In this document: in pieces, positions 8,971 to 15,312 of the stretch | Numbering within the stretch: the stretch's first letter is position 1 | Layout of the letters: the number at the start of each line of letters is the position of its first letter | Source of the DNA: Clostridia bacterium | GTDB taxonomy: Bacteria; Bacillota; Clostridia; TANB77; UBA1234 | DNA length: 19,041 bases | Assembly (NCBI GenBank): GCA_900753975.1 | Contig: CAAEBC010000042.1 | Coordinates: 1-19,041, forward strand | Reading direction: 5' to 3' | Position numbers and translations under genes: made by a program | The notes under the pieces: model-generated | Seen by the model: only the letters and a program-made list of their open reading frames with translations | What the model was told of the DNA's origin: nothing | The model's database searches: none

Positions 8971-9642
8971 CTAGACCTCCTTAACAATCTTGCCGTCTTC
9001 AAGTTTAATAATCCTATCTGCTTCTTTTGCAAGTTCCAAATCGTGAGTTATCATAATTATTGTTTGATTATATTTTTTATTTGATATTTTTAAAACATCC
9101 ATAATCTCTTTACTAGCCTTTGAATCCAAATTTCCGGTTGGCTCATCTGCCAAAATAATAGCTGGATTTGTAATCAAAGCTCTTCCTATTGATGTACGTT
9201 GCTGTTGACCACCAGATAATTCGTTTGGAAGATGAAATCTTCTAGAAGTTAATCCTAACATCAAAAGCATACTTTCCATATCTTCTTCTCTTGGCTCTCT
9301 ATTATCTAACTGCAAAGGAAGTTTTATATTTTCTTCTACATTTAAAATTGGAATCAAATTATAAAACTGATATACCAAACCTATTTGGCGTCTTCTAAAA
9401 ATTGCTAAATTATCATTTGACATTGCATAAATATCATTACCATCAATAAAAACCTTGCCAGAAGATGGTCTATCAACTCCTCCTATTAAATGAAGAAGTG
9501 TAGATTTACCACTTCCACTACTTCCCGTTATAGCAACAAATTCTCCTTTATTTACTTTGAAAGAAATATTATCAAGTGCTGTAACTTTCGTATCCCCTTT
9601 ACCATATATTTTTGTTAAATTTTCAACCCTTAAAATTTCCAT
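8971..9642 (-). CDS. MacB/LolD-type ABC transporter ATPase
   Basis: A 223-residue ATPase for the adjoining FtsX-type permease. Walker A is GSSGSGKST, the Q-loop is VYQFYNLIP, the signature is LSGGQQQRTSIGRAL, Walker B is IILADEPTGNLDS and the H-loop is MITHD. This set (with EPTGNLDS) marks the MacB/LolD/BceA branch. ATG 9642 follows AAAGGAGAGG, whereas the longer reading from TTG at 9660 would place the ribosome-binding site inside the gene. First gene of a four-gene operon with permease, regulator and kinase. The promoter with its direct repeat is immediately upstream. Confidence 0.93.
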   Translation of the reverse strand: MEILRVENLTKIYGKGDTKVTALDNISFKVNKGEFVAITGSSGSGKSTLLHLIGGVDRPSSGKVFIDGNDIYAMSNDNLAIFRRRQIGLVYQFYNLIPILNVEENIKLPLQLDNREPREEDMESMLLMLGLTSRRFHLPNELSGGQQQRTSIGRALITNPAIILADEPTGNLDSKASKEIMDVLKISNKKYNQTIIMITHDLELAKEADRIIKLEDGKIVKEV

Positions 9643-9669
9643 TAAAACCTCTCCTTTCAAAGTAAATAT

Positions 9670-9698
9670 ATAATATCAAAATGACATATAAGTGACAA
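9670..9698 (-). promoter_or_regulatory. Promoter and probable regulator-binding site of the ABC/two-component operon
   Basis: Minus-strand -35 TTGTCA (9693-9698), 17-base spacer, -10 TATTAT (9670-9675) preceded by TGA. Two direct copies of TGTCA (plus strand TGACA at 9682-9686 and 9693-9697) are spaced 11 bases, one helical turn, and the upstream copy forms part of the -35. This is the expected arrangement for an OmpR-family dimer. Overlap with the -35 and spacer leaves open whether binding activates or represses. Confidence 0.6.
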
Positions 9699-9709
9699 CA
9701 GAAAAATTA

Positions 9710-9831
9710 GGCAAGAAAAAGGGGACGGAGGAAAATTCTCACTTTTAAGAAAAAGGGACGGACCTCAATATTTAGAAGGTCCGTCCCTTTTTCTTAAAAG
9801 TGAGAATTTTCCTCCGTCCCTTTTTCTCGCC
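9710..9831. repeat. GGGGACGG-family palindrome B, long nested hairpin
   Basis: Arms of 56 bases (9710-9765) and 55 bases (9777-9831) pair with one mismatch and one extra G, around an 11-base loop. The outer 28 bases of each arm match palindrome A at 1757-1818. The inner part (about 9746-9796) is itself a second unit of the same kind, with AAGAAAAAGGGACGG. Thus one element lies nested in another. It sits between the phosphoglycerate mutase stop (9839) and the promoter of the ABC/two-component operon, where the inner hairpin followed by TTTTTCTT would terminate minus-strand transcripts. Confidence 0.88.
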
Positions 9832-9838
9832 TTTATAA

Positions 9839-10528
9839 TTATTTCAAATAATAATGTCTAATTGGTTTTAAATCGTCATCTAGTTCATAGCAAATTGGAT
9901 TTCCAGTTTGTAGTTCTAGTTTTATAATATCTTCATCACTTATATTATCAAGATATTTTATTAGTCCACGTAAACTATTTCCGTGCGCTGCTACTATTAC
10001 TCTCTTGCCTTTTTCAATTTCTGGCTTTATATCAGAATTCCAATATTCAACAACTCTTTTTATTGTATCAATTAAATTTTCTGTTTTTGGAAGCTCTTCT
10101 TTTGTTAAGTCTTTATATTTAGGATCATTGCCCGGATATCTAGGATCTGACTCTTTTAACTCTGGTGGCTTTACATCTGTACTTCTTCTCCAAAGTAAAA
10201 CTTGCTCAGCTCCATATTTCTCTTTTGTTTCTTCTTTATTCAATCCTTGTAATGCTCCATAATGTCTTTCGTTTAGTTTCCAGCTTCTTCTTACTTCTAT
10301 GTTTTCTTCACCCATTTCTTCAAGTATATATTCTAATGTATTTTCAGCTCTTTTCAAAACAGATGTAAAAGCTAAATCAAAATGAAAACCTTTTTCTTTT
10401 AGTATTTTGCCTGCTTCTTTTGCCTCTTCCACTCCTTGAGCTGATAAATCTACATCTGTCCAGCCTGTAAATTTATTTTCTAAATTCCAAACACTTTGTC
10501 CGTGCCTAACTAAAACTAATTTAATCAT
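9839..10528 (-). CDS. gpmA: 2,3-bisphosphoglycerate-dependent phosphoglycerate mutase
   Basis: A 229-residue glycolytic enzyme interconverting 3- and 2-phosphoglycerate in the cytoplasm. The phosphohistidine is His9 in LVLVRHGQSVWN. FTGWTDVDLS follows, then LNERHYGALQG with the catalytic Glu, WRRS, PPEL and the second catalytic His in AAHGNSLRGL near residue 180. Length and all motifs fit the dPGM family. Upstream ATG 10540 is inside the ribosome-binding site (GAGGTG), so the start is ATG 10528. It follows the phosphodiesterase gene by 13 bases and ends the aldolase operon; palindrome B serves as the terminator. Confidence 0.95.
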   Translation of the reverse strand: MIKLVLVRHGQSVWNLENKFTGWTDVDLSAQGVEEAKEAGKILKEKGFHFDLAFTSVLKRAENTLEYILEEMGEENIEVRRSWKLNERHYGALQGLNKEETKEKYGAEQVLLWRRSTDVKPPELKESDPRYPGNDPKYKDLTKEELPKTENLIDTIKRVVEYWNSDIKPEIEKGKRVIVAAHGNSLRGLIKYLDNISDEDIIKLELQTGNPICYELDDDLKPIRHYYLK

Positions 10529-10541
10529 TTTGCACCTCATA

Positions 10542-11078
10542 TTATCTATATTTCTCGCTATCTATAACATTACCATCTACATCTTTTAAAAATATATTTT
10601 CATCATCAATAATTAAATAACTATTTGGTGTATTATTTTTAGGTAATGAAATAGAACCAGCATTTACACATATAACTCCATCTTGTTCTAAGATAAAGCC
10701 TGTATGAAAATGTCCATATACTAAAACATCAACATTTTCTGGAATATTATCTTTATTATATTTATGCCCATGTGTAAAGAAAAATTTAACATCGTTAATC
10801 TCAAGTCTTATATTGTCTTGAAATTGAAATTCAGAAATCATTTCATCAACTTCTGCATCACAATTTCCTCTTACACATAAAATTTCTTCTTTCAAGCTAT
10901 TTAATATTTTCGCCACTTCCATAGGTGCATATTCTTTAGTAAGTGGATTTCTAGGACCGTGATAATATAAATCTCCAAGTAAAATTATTTTATCTGGTGC
11001 CTCATTTTTATATATTTCTAACATTTTATCTGCATAATATTTTGAGCCATGTATGTCTGAAACAACTAGTATTTTCAT
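10542..11078 (-). CDS. YfcE-like metallophosphoesterase
   Basis: A 178-residue calcineurin-like phosphoesterase. Metal-binding motifs appear in order: SDIHGS (Asp8, His10), LLGDLYYHG (GD), RGNCDAEVD (GNCD in place of GNHD, as is usual in YfcE), THGH and YGHFHTG (GHxH). The GNCD form and size point to the manganese-dependent YfcE/MJ0936 branch that hydrolyses phosphodiesters in vitro; the natural substrate is not known. AAAGGAG precedes the ATG at 11078. The gene lies between two glycolytic genes, 38 bases after the aldolase stop, which suggests co-transcription but not a shared pathway. Confidence 0.92.
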   Translation of the reverse strand: MKILVVSDIHGSKYYADKMLEIYKNEAPDKIILLGDLYYHGPRNPLTKEYAPMEVAKILNSLKEEILCVRGNCDAEVDEMISEFQFQDNIRLEINDVKFFFTHGHKYNKDNIPENVDVLVYGHFHTGFILEQDGVICVNAGSISLPKNNTPNSYLIIDDENIFLKDVDGNVIDSEKYR

Positions 11079-11101
11079 GTAATTACTCCTTTGTAACTTT
11101 A

Positions 11102-11119
11102 TAATTAGTCTACTAACTA
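11102..11119 (-). repeat. 18-base repeat, copy 3
   Basis: The same 18 bases on the opposite strand, here spanning the aldolase stop codon and the gap before the phosphodiesterase gene, so not constrained by coding. Confidence 0.7.
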
Positions 11120-12007
11120 TGATATAGAAGCATCATAAATTTTAACAATTACATCATGTAATTTTTGATCAAATTCATCTTGTGTTTGATGTGCATTTAA
11201 GTCTTGTAGCAATGCTCTTGAAAAACTAGCTATCATTCTATTATTTTTAGCAAGTAATTCTACAGCCTTGTCAATATCATATCCACCAGATAAAGCCACA
11301 ATTCTTACAACTGCTTCATAATCATATAAATCTAAATATAGATTTGCTACAGTTGGGATAGTGAATTTAAACATTATTTTATCTTCCTTATTCCAAACAT
11401 CTAATTCTTTCTTGATTTCTGCCTTTAATATTTCTTCACATTTTTCTTTGTCTGGAGCATTTATATCAACTTCTGGTTCAATTATTGGTACAAGACCTGC
11501 ATCACAGATTATTTTTGCGAACTCAAATTGTTGTTTTACTATTGCTTTAATTCCCTCTTCATTTGCACTATATATAACTGATCTCATCTTTGTTCCAAAT
11601 ACATTTTTTTCATTTGCTTTTCTTAATTCTTCAGGTAAATTTGGAATCTCTTTCATCAATTTAACACCATTTACTTCTTCTGCTAATCCTTTATCTACTT
11701 TTAAGAAAGAAACTATTTTTTTCTCATTCCATAGATAATCCGCTGTAAACTCATCTCCTACTTTTGAAAGCATAGTTTTTTCAAACAATATTGCACCCAA
11801 AATATGCTCACTTGTAAAAGATTTACTTGTAAATACTCTTTTTCTCATTTCGTGAATTAGACTAAACATCTCTTCTTCACTGCTATATTCATCTTCATTT
11901 ATTCCATAGTTCTTCAAAGCCTTACCTGTGCTACCACCACTTTGATCAAGTGCTGCTATAAAACCTGGTCTATTTTTTACAATATCATACATTTCTTTAT
12001 TCATCAT
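11117..12007 (-). CDS. fda: Fructose-bisphosphate aldolase class I
   Basis: A 296-residue class I aldolase, closely like the staphylococcal Fda type. It splits fructose 1,6-bisphosphate into dihydroxyacetone phosphate and glyceraldehyde 3-phosphate via a Schiff base. Seen: GFIAALDQSGGSTGKAL near the N-terminus (Asp21), GAILFEKTM, FLKVDKGL, FGTKMRS, VPIIEPEVDIN, the Schiff-base Lys at about 214 in IMFKFTIP, VALSGGYD, and MIASFSRAL. It needs no metal, unlike class II. ATG 12004 (six bases after AGGAG) is as likely as 12007. It heads the operon with the phosphodiesterase and phosphoglycerate mutase. The stop codon is inside the third copy of an 18-base repeat. Confidence 0.95.
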   Translation of the reverse strand: MMNKEMYDIVKNRPGFIAALDQSGGSTGKALKNYGINEDEYSSEEEMFSLIHEMRKRVFTSKSFTSEHILGAILFEKTMLSKVGDEFTADYLWNEKKIVSFLKVDKGLAEEVNGVKLMKEIPNLPEELRKANEKNVFGTKMRSVIYSANEEGIKAIVKQQFEFAKIICDAGLVPIIEPEVDINAPDKEKCEEILKAEIKKELDVWNKEDKIMFKFTIPTVANLYLDLYDYEAVVRIVALSGGYDIDKAVELLAKNNRMIASFSRALLQDLNAHQTQDEFDQKLHDVIVKIYDASIS

Positions 12008-12102
12008 ATTCTCCTACCTTTTCTTATATAAATTACAGTTTTTGGTTTCCTGCTAACCTATTTATATTGTATAACAAAACCTGTCAGTATTATTCACTTA
12101 GT

Positions 12103-12131
12103 ATTATAATAATTTGCAATCTATAAGTCAA
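12103..12131 (-). promoter_or_regulatory. Promoter of the aldolase operon
   Basis: Minus-strand -35 TTGACT (12126-12131), 17-base spacer, perfect -10 TATAAT (12103-12108). The leader to the start codon is about 90 bases; it contains a weak GGTT/AACC hairpin near 12047-12061 but no recognisable riboswitch. Confidence 0.65.
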
Positions 12132-12163
12132 ATATGATTTTAATTCTCTTAATGCTTTCCATT

Positions 12164-13810
12164 TTATTTTTTTATTATCTTCCATGCCTTATCTGGTGTG
12201 CTACCGTCTCTTGTTGGGTTGTTTAGCTTATCTATCAAAAATGATGAATTAATTTCAACAATAGGGCAAATTGCTAGATTAACACTTCCTTCACCATAAG
12301 TAGTGCTATAGCATGCCATACTATAATCTCGTGTATTTGAAACTGCATCCTGGGTTAGTGCCATAAAAGAATTTTCAAGTATAGTCCCGCTTCCATACCA
12401 AACAATTGTACTATCTGGGTGTAATATCTGCCAAGCCTTTATGTTTTCTTCACTACTTAGTCCACTTTCCGAAGTTATGAGTTTTGTCTCTTCCACAAAT
12501 ACTGGTGCATCGCTTGTAGGTACCCTATATGAAAAACCATTTGTTTCATCTACAATAGATGTTGAAGCTGACCAGCCTACGTAAAATCTAGCTGATCCTT
12601 TGGAAGAATGCACGGCTTTTATATACTTGTTTCCATTGTGTTCTATTGTGCTATCACCAGACAAAACTGTTCCAAATGGATAATAAGCATATCCGTTTAC
12701 AAATTTTTCACCAATTATTTTACGTTTACATACTATTTGCAAATAATCTTCTGGTGTAAGACATTTTGCATATATCTCGTTCTCTTTATTGCTATATAGT
12801 GCAGTGCAAATCTCATTCAACTCAGTAGTTCCATTAAAATATCCCTTTAAGCCAAATAATCTTATTCCAGAATTTACAGCTTTGTCAGGCACAAGATATG
12901 TTTTGCCCGTGTCCTCGTCTACACAGATAACTCTCCAATTTCTTTTTTCCGTACTCAAAGTTTGTGCAGTATTATATCCCGTATATTCTGGTCTTGTTGT
13001 GTATGATTTACTATCTGGTGTGTATTCTATATAATCTCCTAATTTTACAATATTCGTTAGTGTAGGTACTAAATAATTCTTTACTTTAACCTTATACTCT
13101 CTCACTTTTCCTTCTGCATTTGTTAAAGTAAATGAATAACTTCCGTTCTTAGTTATTTCATAAGGCAAACTAGGTGTTACTGTTACTACACTTTCATTTT
13201 GTGATACATCAAAACTAATATATAACTTTGTTCCTTCTTCTATCTTTTCTCCTGCTAACGTTGTAGCACCACTGTCTGTAGTTATTTTAGAGTCTGTTAC
13301 GTTTATATTTGTATTTACTGTTTCGTTTAATTGAGAATCTCTTCCTCCAGTTTGTATGTCTAACTGTGTTGAATATACTTTATTATCTGTTTCAAATCCT
13401 GGAATTAAAACTACACTTCCTATTGTTGTTGTTTCGTCTATATCCTCCACAGCTACTCCCCATTTTCTGCCTTCGTACTTTGGTAAATTCATCTTTACTC
13501 TTCCCTCTTCACTTATCTCTACAATTCCCGTTCCAGATAACTTACTTCTATCCATCTCACCAGTGGCTACTGATTCGTAATACTGACTCTTTGTCCAAAC
13601 TTCACCTTCAACAGACTTTTCTGTATAAAGTCCATAATACGCTTGGTCAACAGCAGTTTGCACATTATCTATATCACTTATAACCGCAGATAACTGTGCC
13701 TTTTCTGGTGTACCCATTCCACTAAAAATTACTATCGCCGCTAATATAATTATTACTATAATCGTAATAATCAAACTTATTAGCGAAATACCCAAATTTT
13801 GTTTCTCCAT
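12164..13810 (-). CDS. Large pilin-like surface protein with DUF6273-like C-terminal region
   Basis: A 548-residue protein. The N-terminus resembles a prepilin: short leader MEKQNLG, then ISLISLIITIIVIIILAAIVIF, with likely cleavage after Gly7. The usual Glu5 of type IV pilins is Ser here. Residues about 35-75 form the amphipathic part of the pilin helix. Residues about 150-245 look like a beta-rich region ending in SYSFTLTNAEGKVREYKVKV. From about 250 (LGDYIEYTPD) to the end lies a region with WRVICVDED, KAWQILHP and AICPIVEI that resembles DUF6273-type extracellular domains. No pilus assembly gene is nearby. AGGAGG precedes the ATG by ten bases. Probable role: exposed surface or adhesion protein; inferred only. 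Confidence 0.7.
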   Translation of the reverse strand: MEKQNLGISLISLIITIIVIIILAAIVIFSGMGTPEKAQLSAVISDIDNVQTAVDQAYYGLYTEKSVEGEVWTKSQYYESVATGEMDRSKLSGTGIVEISEEGRVKMNLPKYEGRKWGVAVEDIDETTTIGSVVLIPGFETDNKVYSTQLDIQTGGRDSQLNETVNTNINVTDSKITTDSGATTLAGEKIEEGTKLYISFDVSQNESVVTVTPSLPYEITKNGSYSFTLTNAEGKVREYKVKVKNYLVPTLTNIVKLGDYIEYTPDSKSYTTRPEYTGYNTAQTLSTEKRNWRVICVDEDTGKTYLVPDKAVNSGIRLFGLKGYFNGTTELNEICTALYSNKENEIYAKCLTPEDYLQIVCKRKIIGEKFVNGYAYYPFGTVLSGDSTIEHNGNKYIKAVHSSKGSARFYVGWSASTSIVDETNGFSYRVPTSDAPVFVEETKLITSESGLSSEENIKAWQILHPDSTIVWYGSGTILENSFMALTQDAVSNTRDYSMACYSTTYGEGSVNLAICPIVEINSSFLIDKLNNPTRDGSTPDKAWKIIKK

Positions 13811-13853
13811 ATTTTTTCATCCTCCTCAAAAAATTTTTCTTGATATAGCACAC

Positions 13854-13906
13854 AAAAAGCTAACCCCATACTTTCGCAAAACAAATTGCCAAAGCATAGA
13901 GTTAGC
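13854..13906 (-). terminator. Terminator-like hairpin in the leader of the pilin-like gene
   Basis: Arms 13859-13878 and 13887-13906 form a nearly continuous 20-pair stem in minus-strand RNA (one mismatch, several G-U pairs) with an 8-base loop, then U5 (13854-13858). It lies between the proposed promoter and the gene, about 45 bases before the ATG, so it would act as an attenuator unless an alternative fold or factor prevents it. Confidence 0.6.
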
Positions 13907-13912
13907 CTTAAT

Positions 13913-14065
13913 TCATCCATCTCTTATTAAATTTGGAGCACAAAAAATCAAACTTGTAACAAACCTTTTACAAGCTACAGACATAATTTTATTTTTAAGC
14001 AAAATATCCGTGTGTGTGTGTGTGTGTGTGTGTACAGCCCCAACGGTTACAAGGCTATTTTTCAT
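13913..14065 (-). CDS. Possible 50-residue leader ORF with His-Thr repeat
   Basis: ATG at 14065 opens a 50-codon frame in the leader of the pilin-like gene. It begins MKNSLVTVGAV, is followed by four His-Thr pairs encoded by the (AC)12 microsatellite, and ends APNLIRDG. AAGGA lies about ten bases upstream, a modest ribosome-binding site. Each 2-base slip of the repeat would shift the frame. Another frame (13780-13920, 46 codons, starting MDELRLTL) overlaps its stop and runs across the hairpin and the pilin start, out of frame with it. Whether either is translated is uncertain; both may simply be open stretches in a structured leader RNA. Confidence 0.3.
   Translation of the reverse strand: MKNSLVTVGAVHTHTHTHTDILLKNKIMSVACKRFVTSLIFCAPNLIRDG
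13953..13974 (-). other. Small leader hairpin with alternative partner
   Basis: CTTGTAA (13953-13959) and TTACAAG (13968-13974) form a 7-pair stem. In minus-strand RNA it is followed by UUUGAUUUUUU, so it could be a weak terminator. A second TTACAAG (plus strand 14047-14053) could pair with the same partner strand, giving two mutually exclusive folds. Confidence 0.4.
14010..14033. repeat. (GT)12 dinucleotide microsatellite
   Basis: Twelve uninterrupted GT units on the plus strand. It lies in the leader of the pilin-like gene, between a small AGCC/GGCT hairpin and the 13953-13974 hairpin. No other run of this kind occurs in the window. Confidence 0.95.
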
Positions 14066-14100
14066 TTGCACTCATTCCTTCCATACCATATCTTACCTAA

Positions 14101-14130
14101 AGTATACCATTACTCAGAACACATTTGCAA
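14101..14130 (-). promoter_or_regulatory. Candidate promoter of the pilin-like gene
   Basis: Minus-strand -35 TTGCAA (14125-14130), 18-base spacer, -10 TATACT (14101-14106) preceded by TGG (extended -10). It would start RNA near 14094, leaving a leader of about 280 bases. The rest of the gap, 14131-14365, is very AT-rich and I see no gene in it. Confidence 0.4.
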
Positions 14131-14365
14131 TACTTATAACACGAATGTAATATTTAGCACATTTCACTTCCCTTACTTTTCATTAAGTTTTTTTAATTTT
14201 CAAGATTTCATCTTTTGAAATTAGAATTTTTTGATTTTCTATGTCCATAATTAGTTAATAACTATTTTATTATATAATTTTTGACTTGACGATTTTAATG
14301 CCTATTTAATGTGCAAATCTTTATGAGTGTAACAAATAAAATGCATAAGTATATATTCTCTTCGC

Positions 14366-14408
14366 AAAAAGGGGGTCTGTGCCAGTTTTGACACAAACCC
14401 CTTTTTTT
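14366..14408 (-). terminator. Terminator of the G+C-rich orphan gene
   Basis: A/T runs flank a GGGGGTCTGTG / CACAAACCCC stem (14371-14401) with an approximately 9-base loop, starting six bases after the stop codon. The A run on one side and T run on the other make it suitable for either direction. Confidence 0.8.
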
Positions 14409-14413
14409 AATCC

Positions 14414-15115
14414 TTAGCGAACGTAGAACGTCCACGTGGATTTTTCAAACAACCATGCTGGTGCATAGATGATCACAACATTGTTCTTGACAATTCCCAC
14501 TGCTGTGCTCTTAGAGAAACGGCAGTTTTTGACTTTCTGTCCGACGAAATCGTCGTCAGAAAATTCTTCCAGTTTTGCGACCTCGAGTGCAAAGAAACTA
14601 ACGTCACTATAGACGTGAATCGTCATATCCTTATTCTGATCAACCCGCTCGAGGATTTCAGAGGTAAACGGAATCTTCTTATTATCCAGCCAGCTCTTAA
14701 GCCGCATCGTCCGAATATCCCTTGCCTCATTTCCGTCGCTTGCCAGGCTTTCACTGTCAGGCATAAACCAAAGCGAAAGCAAATAAGGTCTCTTAGTCTT
14801 TTCACGGTCAGCTTCTTCCAAAGAATATTCAAGGATCATATTGCCGCACTTCGCAACGGTAGGTTTCAGTGCCCTACGCGTCGTGACGGCAACACCTCCT
14901 TTGACATTCATTACGAGCTGTCCGATTTCGTTCAGCACATCCTGAGGGATCGTCACACCAAAGCGCTTAGCCCTCTCCACGACACGATCCAAAACCGCAT
15001 ACTTTTTGGATATCATCATCTGCTCACGTTCATTCTGCTTTGCACAAGCATTCTCAATGATTTCGTCAATGGTCGTATAAGAATCATCCTGATTGAACCG
15101 ATGCATATCCTCCAT
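14414..15115 (-). CDS. Unrecognised orphan protein, G+C-rich gene
   Basis: A 233-residue soluble protein I do not recognise. Seen: a mainly helical, charged N-terminus (about 1-80), a central region with GGVAVTTRRALKPTVAKCGN and PYLLSLWFMPDSES, and a C-terminus with alternating beta-like stretches ending VVIIYAPAWLFEKSTW. No signal peptide or membrane segment. The start is ATG 15115 because GAAAGGAAGG lies just before it; an earlier TTG at 15151 would bury that site. Base composition differs sharply from the neighbours: I counted 42% and 48% G+C in two 60-base lines here against 23% in one line of maf. Yet the promoter and terminator are AT-rich and tight around it. This suggests gene acquisition into host-type signals. 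An antisense 192-codon frame (14615-15193) is taken to be a shadow. Confidence 0.7.
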   Translation of the reverse strand: MEDMHRFNQDDSYTTIDEIIENACAKQNEREQMMISKKYAVLDRVVERAKRFGVTIPQDVLNEIGQLVMNVKGGVAVTTRRALKPTVAKCGNMILEYSLEEADREKTKRPYLLSLWFMPDSESLASDGNEARDIRTMRLKSWLDNKKIPFTSEILERVDQNKDMTIHVYSDVSFFALEVAKLEEFSDDDFVGQKVKNCRFSKSTAVGIVKNNVVIIYAPAWLFEKSTWTFYVR

Positions 15116-15233
15116 AAGAACCTTCCTTTCAAACAAATCCTCGTTTCGCAATCTTGTCAGTCAAAACAGCAGAGAGATTACAACATCAGGTAATTATACC
15201 ATCCTTTCTTCTCAATTTCTCTCGACAGCTACT

Positions 15234-15262
15234 ATGATATCATAATTAACATAATTTGTCAA
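15234..15262 (-). promoter_or_regulatory. Promoter of the G+C-rich orphan gene
   Basis: Minus-strand -35 TTGACA (15257-15262, perfect), 17-base spacer, -10 TATCAT (15234-15239) preceded by TGA. The leader is about 110 bases. Among the strongest promoters in the window. Confidence 0.65.
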
Positions 15263-15312
15263 CGCATTTTTATGATGTTTCTTCAAATTCAAATATAAAT
15301 TATCATAATTGA

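Noticed and set aside
9682..9831. Insertion sequence at the ABC/two-component operon boundary
   Set aside because: There is a palindrome but no transposase frame, no target duplication and no longer terminal repeats.
13811..14100. c-di-GMP riboswitch before the pilin-like gene
   Set aside because: The GGGCAAAC and GGGACGCAAAGCC-type core of the c-di-GMP-I class is absent, and I could not fit the type II core.
14012..14218. 68-codon plus-strand frame through the (GT)12 run
   Set aside because: No ribosome-binding site; begins in the microsatellite with a Cys-Val repeat and low-complexity content.
14615..15193. 192-codon plus-strand frame opposite the G+C-rich orphan gene
   Set aside because: The minus-strand gene has a good ribosome-binding site, promoter and terminator; this frame has none and its length follows from the higher G+C.
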